Assembly (NCBI RefSeq): GCF_013340935.1
Contig: NZ_WHOS01000003.1
Span: 124,001 to 188,000, forward strand
DNA length: 64,000 bases
Reading direction: 5' to 3'
Source of the DNA: Azospirillum melinis
GTDB taxonomy: Bacteria > Pseudomonadota > Alphaproteobacteria > Azospirillales > Azospirillaceae
The notes beneath the pieces were generated by a model. That model had not been told where the DNA came from. It saw nothing but the letters and a program-made list of their open reading frames with translations, and did no database searches. Position 1 is the first letter of the stretch. Every line of letters begins with the position of its first letter. Made by a program: the position numbers and the translations under genes. Below are positions 62,543-64,000 of the stretch, in pieces.

Positions 62543-63850
62543 TCAGCCCTCCGCCTGCCAGACGGTGCGGCCGTCGACGATGGTGCGCAGCGGCCGGCCC
62601 TGGACCGGCCGGTTCTCGAAAGGCGAGTTCTTCGACTTCGACTTGAAGCGGCTGACGTCGATCTGCCACGGCACGTCGGCATCGAAGACGACCAGATCGG
62701 CCGCCCCGCCCTTGACGAGGCGGCCCAGGGGCAAGTCGAGGATGGCCGCCGGATTGGCGGTGACGCAGGCCAGCGCCTTCAGCAGCGGCATCCGGCCCTT
62801 GTGCACCAGTTCCAGCGTCAGCGGGAACAGCGTCTCCAGCCCGATGACGCCGGGGGCGGCCTGGGCGAAGGGCAGGCGCTTCTGGTCCTGGTCCTGCGGC
62901 ACATGGTCGGAGGCGATGGCGTCGATGGTGCCGTCGGCCAGCCCCTCGACGATGGCGCGGCGGTCCATCTCGCCGCGCAGCGGCGGCGACACCTTGGCAT
63001 AGGTGCGGTAGTCGCCGACGTCGGTCTCGGTCAGGGCGAAATAGTGCGGGGCGGTGTCGCAGGTCACCTTCAGCCCGCGCGCCTTGGCGCGGCGGATCAG
63101 GTCGACGGATTCGCCGGTGGTGACGTGGGCGAAGTGCAGGCGCCCGCCGGTCAGCTCCGCCAGCCGCAGGTCGCGCTCGATCATGATGATCTCGGCCTCG
63201 CGCGGGATGCCGACGAGGCCGAGGCGGGTGGCGATCTCGCCGGAATTCATCATGCCGCCCGACGCCAGCGAGGGCTCTTCGGGGTGCTGGACGATCAGCT
63301 TGCCGAAGGTCTTGGCGTAGCTCAGCGCCCGGCGCATGGTCTTGGCGCTGACGATGGCCTTGATGCCGTCGGTGAAGGCGACCGCGCCGGCCTGCCCGAG
63401 CAGGCCCATCTCGGTGATCTCGTTGCCTTCGGTGCCGCGGGTGGCGGAGCCGTAGGCAAAGACCTTGACCAGCTTAACCTCGCGGGCACGCCGCGCGATG
63501 AACTCAAGGCCGGCGACCTCGTCCAGCACCGGGTCGGTATTGGGCAGCAGCGCCATGGCGGTGATGCCGCCGGCTGCCGCGGCGCGCGACGCGCTCTTGA
63601 TCGTGTCCTTTTCTTCCTCGCCCGGTTCGCCGATCAGCACCCGCATATCGACAAGGCCAGGAGCGAGGCACTGGCCGGCGAGGTCGATCACCTCCGCACC
63701 TTCGGGCGTGGCGTCGTTGAACAGGCCGGGGCCGAAATCGGCGATGGTCTCGCCATCGATCAGCAGGTCACCGCGCTGATCGAGGCCCGTCGCCGGATCG
63801 AGCAGGCGGGCGTTGCGGTAAACGGTACGCGCACTCATCGGGCCACTCAT
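62543..63850 (-). CDS. Dihydroorotase-like protein, probably non-catalytic (PyrX type)
   Basis: A 435-residue amidohydrolase of the dihydroorotase family. The usual metal motif Asp-x-His-x-His at the start of the barrel is replaced by GLVDMRVLIGEPG (near residue 68), so two zinc ligands are missing. Later segments keep family form (MALLPNTDP, LIVQHPEEPS, HFAHVTTGESVDL, CDTAPHYFALTE, ASDHVPQDQDQKR). It overlaps pyrB by 1 nt. In several bacteria such inactive relatives form a structural complex with aspartate transcarbamoylase, and a separate PyrC does the reaction. Loss of activity is inference from the motif. Confidence 0.85.
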   Translation of the reverse strand: MSGPMSARTVYRNARLLDPATGLDQRGDLLIDGETIADFGPGLFNDATPEGAEVIDLAGQCLAPGLVDMRVLIGEPGEEEKDTIKSASRAAAAGGITAMALLPNTDPVLDEVAGLEFIARRAREVKLVKVFAYGSATRGTEGNEITEMGLLGQAGAVAFTDGIKAIVSAKTMRRALSYAKTFGKLIVQHPEEPSLASGGMMNSGEIATRLGLVGIPREAEIIMIERDLRLAELTGGRLHFAHVTTGESVDLIRRAKARGLKVTCDTAPHYFALTETDVGDYRTYAKVSPPLRGEMDRRAIVEGLADGTIDAIASDHVPQDQDQKRLPFAQAAPGVIGLETLFPLTLELVHKGRMPLLKALACVTANPAAILDLPLGRLVKGGAADLVVFDADVPWQIDVSRFKSKSKNSPFENRPVQGRPLRTIVDGRTVWQAEG

Positions 63851-64000
63851 CAGACGGCTCCCGCAAGGTCGGACTGGCGGCGTTCACGGGTCAGCAGGTC
63901 GAGCACGGCCATGCGGACGGCCACGCCCAACTCCACCTGATCGAGGATCATCGAGCGTTTGAGATCGTCCGCGACCTCCGAATCGATCTCCACGCCGCGG
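63850..64000 (-). CDS. pyrB: Aspartate carbamoyltransferase catalytic subunit, C-terminal end (partial)
   Basis: The last 49 codons of a minus-strand frame that runs off the right edge and ends with TGA (63852-63850), sharing one base with the start of the dihydroorotase-like gene. The visible [12 protein letters not shown] and [19 protein letters not shown] match the C-terminal helix of PyrB. It catalyses the committed pyrimidine step; pyrH, further along in the pathway, is at the other end of this window. Confidence 0.88.
   Translation of the reverse strand, partial: RGVEIDSEVADDLKRSMILDQVELGVAVRMAVLDLLTRERRQSDLAGAV

Overview
The window is a GC-rich bacterial chromosome segment made almost entirely of housekeeping genes. 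It most resembles an alphaproteobacterium of the Rhodospirillales, close to Azospirillum. This rests on the LpxI-type lipid A pathway, aerobic-type cobalamin genes, a MucR/Ros regulator, GTTC-N7-GTTC type SOS boxes at lexA, split gcvPA/gcvPB, and the trpGDC-moaC-moeA-lexA / comEC / gltX / gltA neighbourhood. That taxonomic call is an inference. No rRNA, tRNA, CRISPR array, insertion sequence or integrase was seen.

Layout. 1-13.6 kb (+): translation and envelope supercluster rpsB-tsf-pyrH-frr-uppS-cdsA-dxr-rseP-bamA-skp-fabZ-lpxA-lpxI-lpxB-gloA. It links ribosome function, nucleotide supply, isoprenoid and phospholipid precursors, outer-membrane assembly and lipid A; the usual lpxD is absent between skp and fabZ. 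13.6-18.1 kb: GlxA/AraC-type regulator divergent from a rhodanese, then gltA and gltX (-). 18.3-26.1 kb: comEC (+) facing lexA, with moeA, moaC, a GNAT gene and trpC-trpD-trpG on the minus strand. 26.3-29.4 kb: small envelope and metal-related genes. 29.6-32.7 kb: cupin-cobU-cobO-cobQ operon. 32.7-35.3 kb: ispH, a lipoprotein and an orphan phage-tail/C1q-like gene. 35.5-40.3 kb: tandem glycine riboswitch followed by gcvT-gcvH-gcvPA-gcvPB. 40.3-46.1 kb: an NdvB-like beta-glucan synthase fusion, a phosphotransferase/DUF6285 pair and a diguanylate cyclase. 46.5-53.7 kb: uvrB, lytic transglycosylase, two alpha/beta hydrolases, a hypothetical gene behind a Fur-box-like promoter, a GNAT, and an AT-rich island with a 56-residue ORF. 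53.8-58 kb: globin-coupled chemoreceptor, rpoH, MucR-family regulator and HU (all -). 58.2-64 kb: TerC (+), then HAD phosphatase, acetoacetyl-CoA synthetase, plsY, a dihydroorotase-like gene and the end of pyrB (-).

Most genes sit in tightly packed operons with ATGA or TGATG overlaps. Rho-independent terminators and the riboswitch are readable by eye. No obvious new multi-gene defence or mobile system is present. The most interesting signals are the orphan tail-fibre-like gene beside the glycine riboswitch, the iron-box promoter on an unknown CxxC protein, the missing lpxD, the dihydroorotase lacking its His-x-His metal motif, and the AT-rich island with its small ORF.
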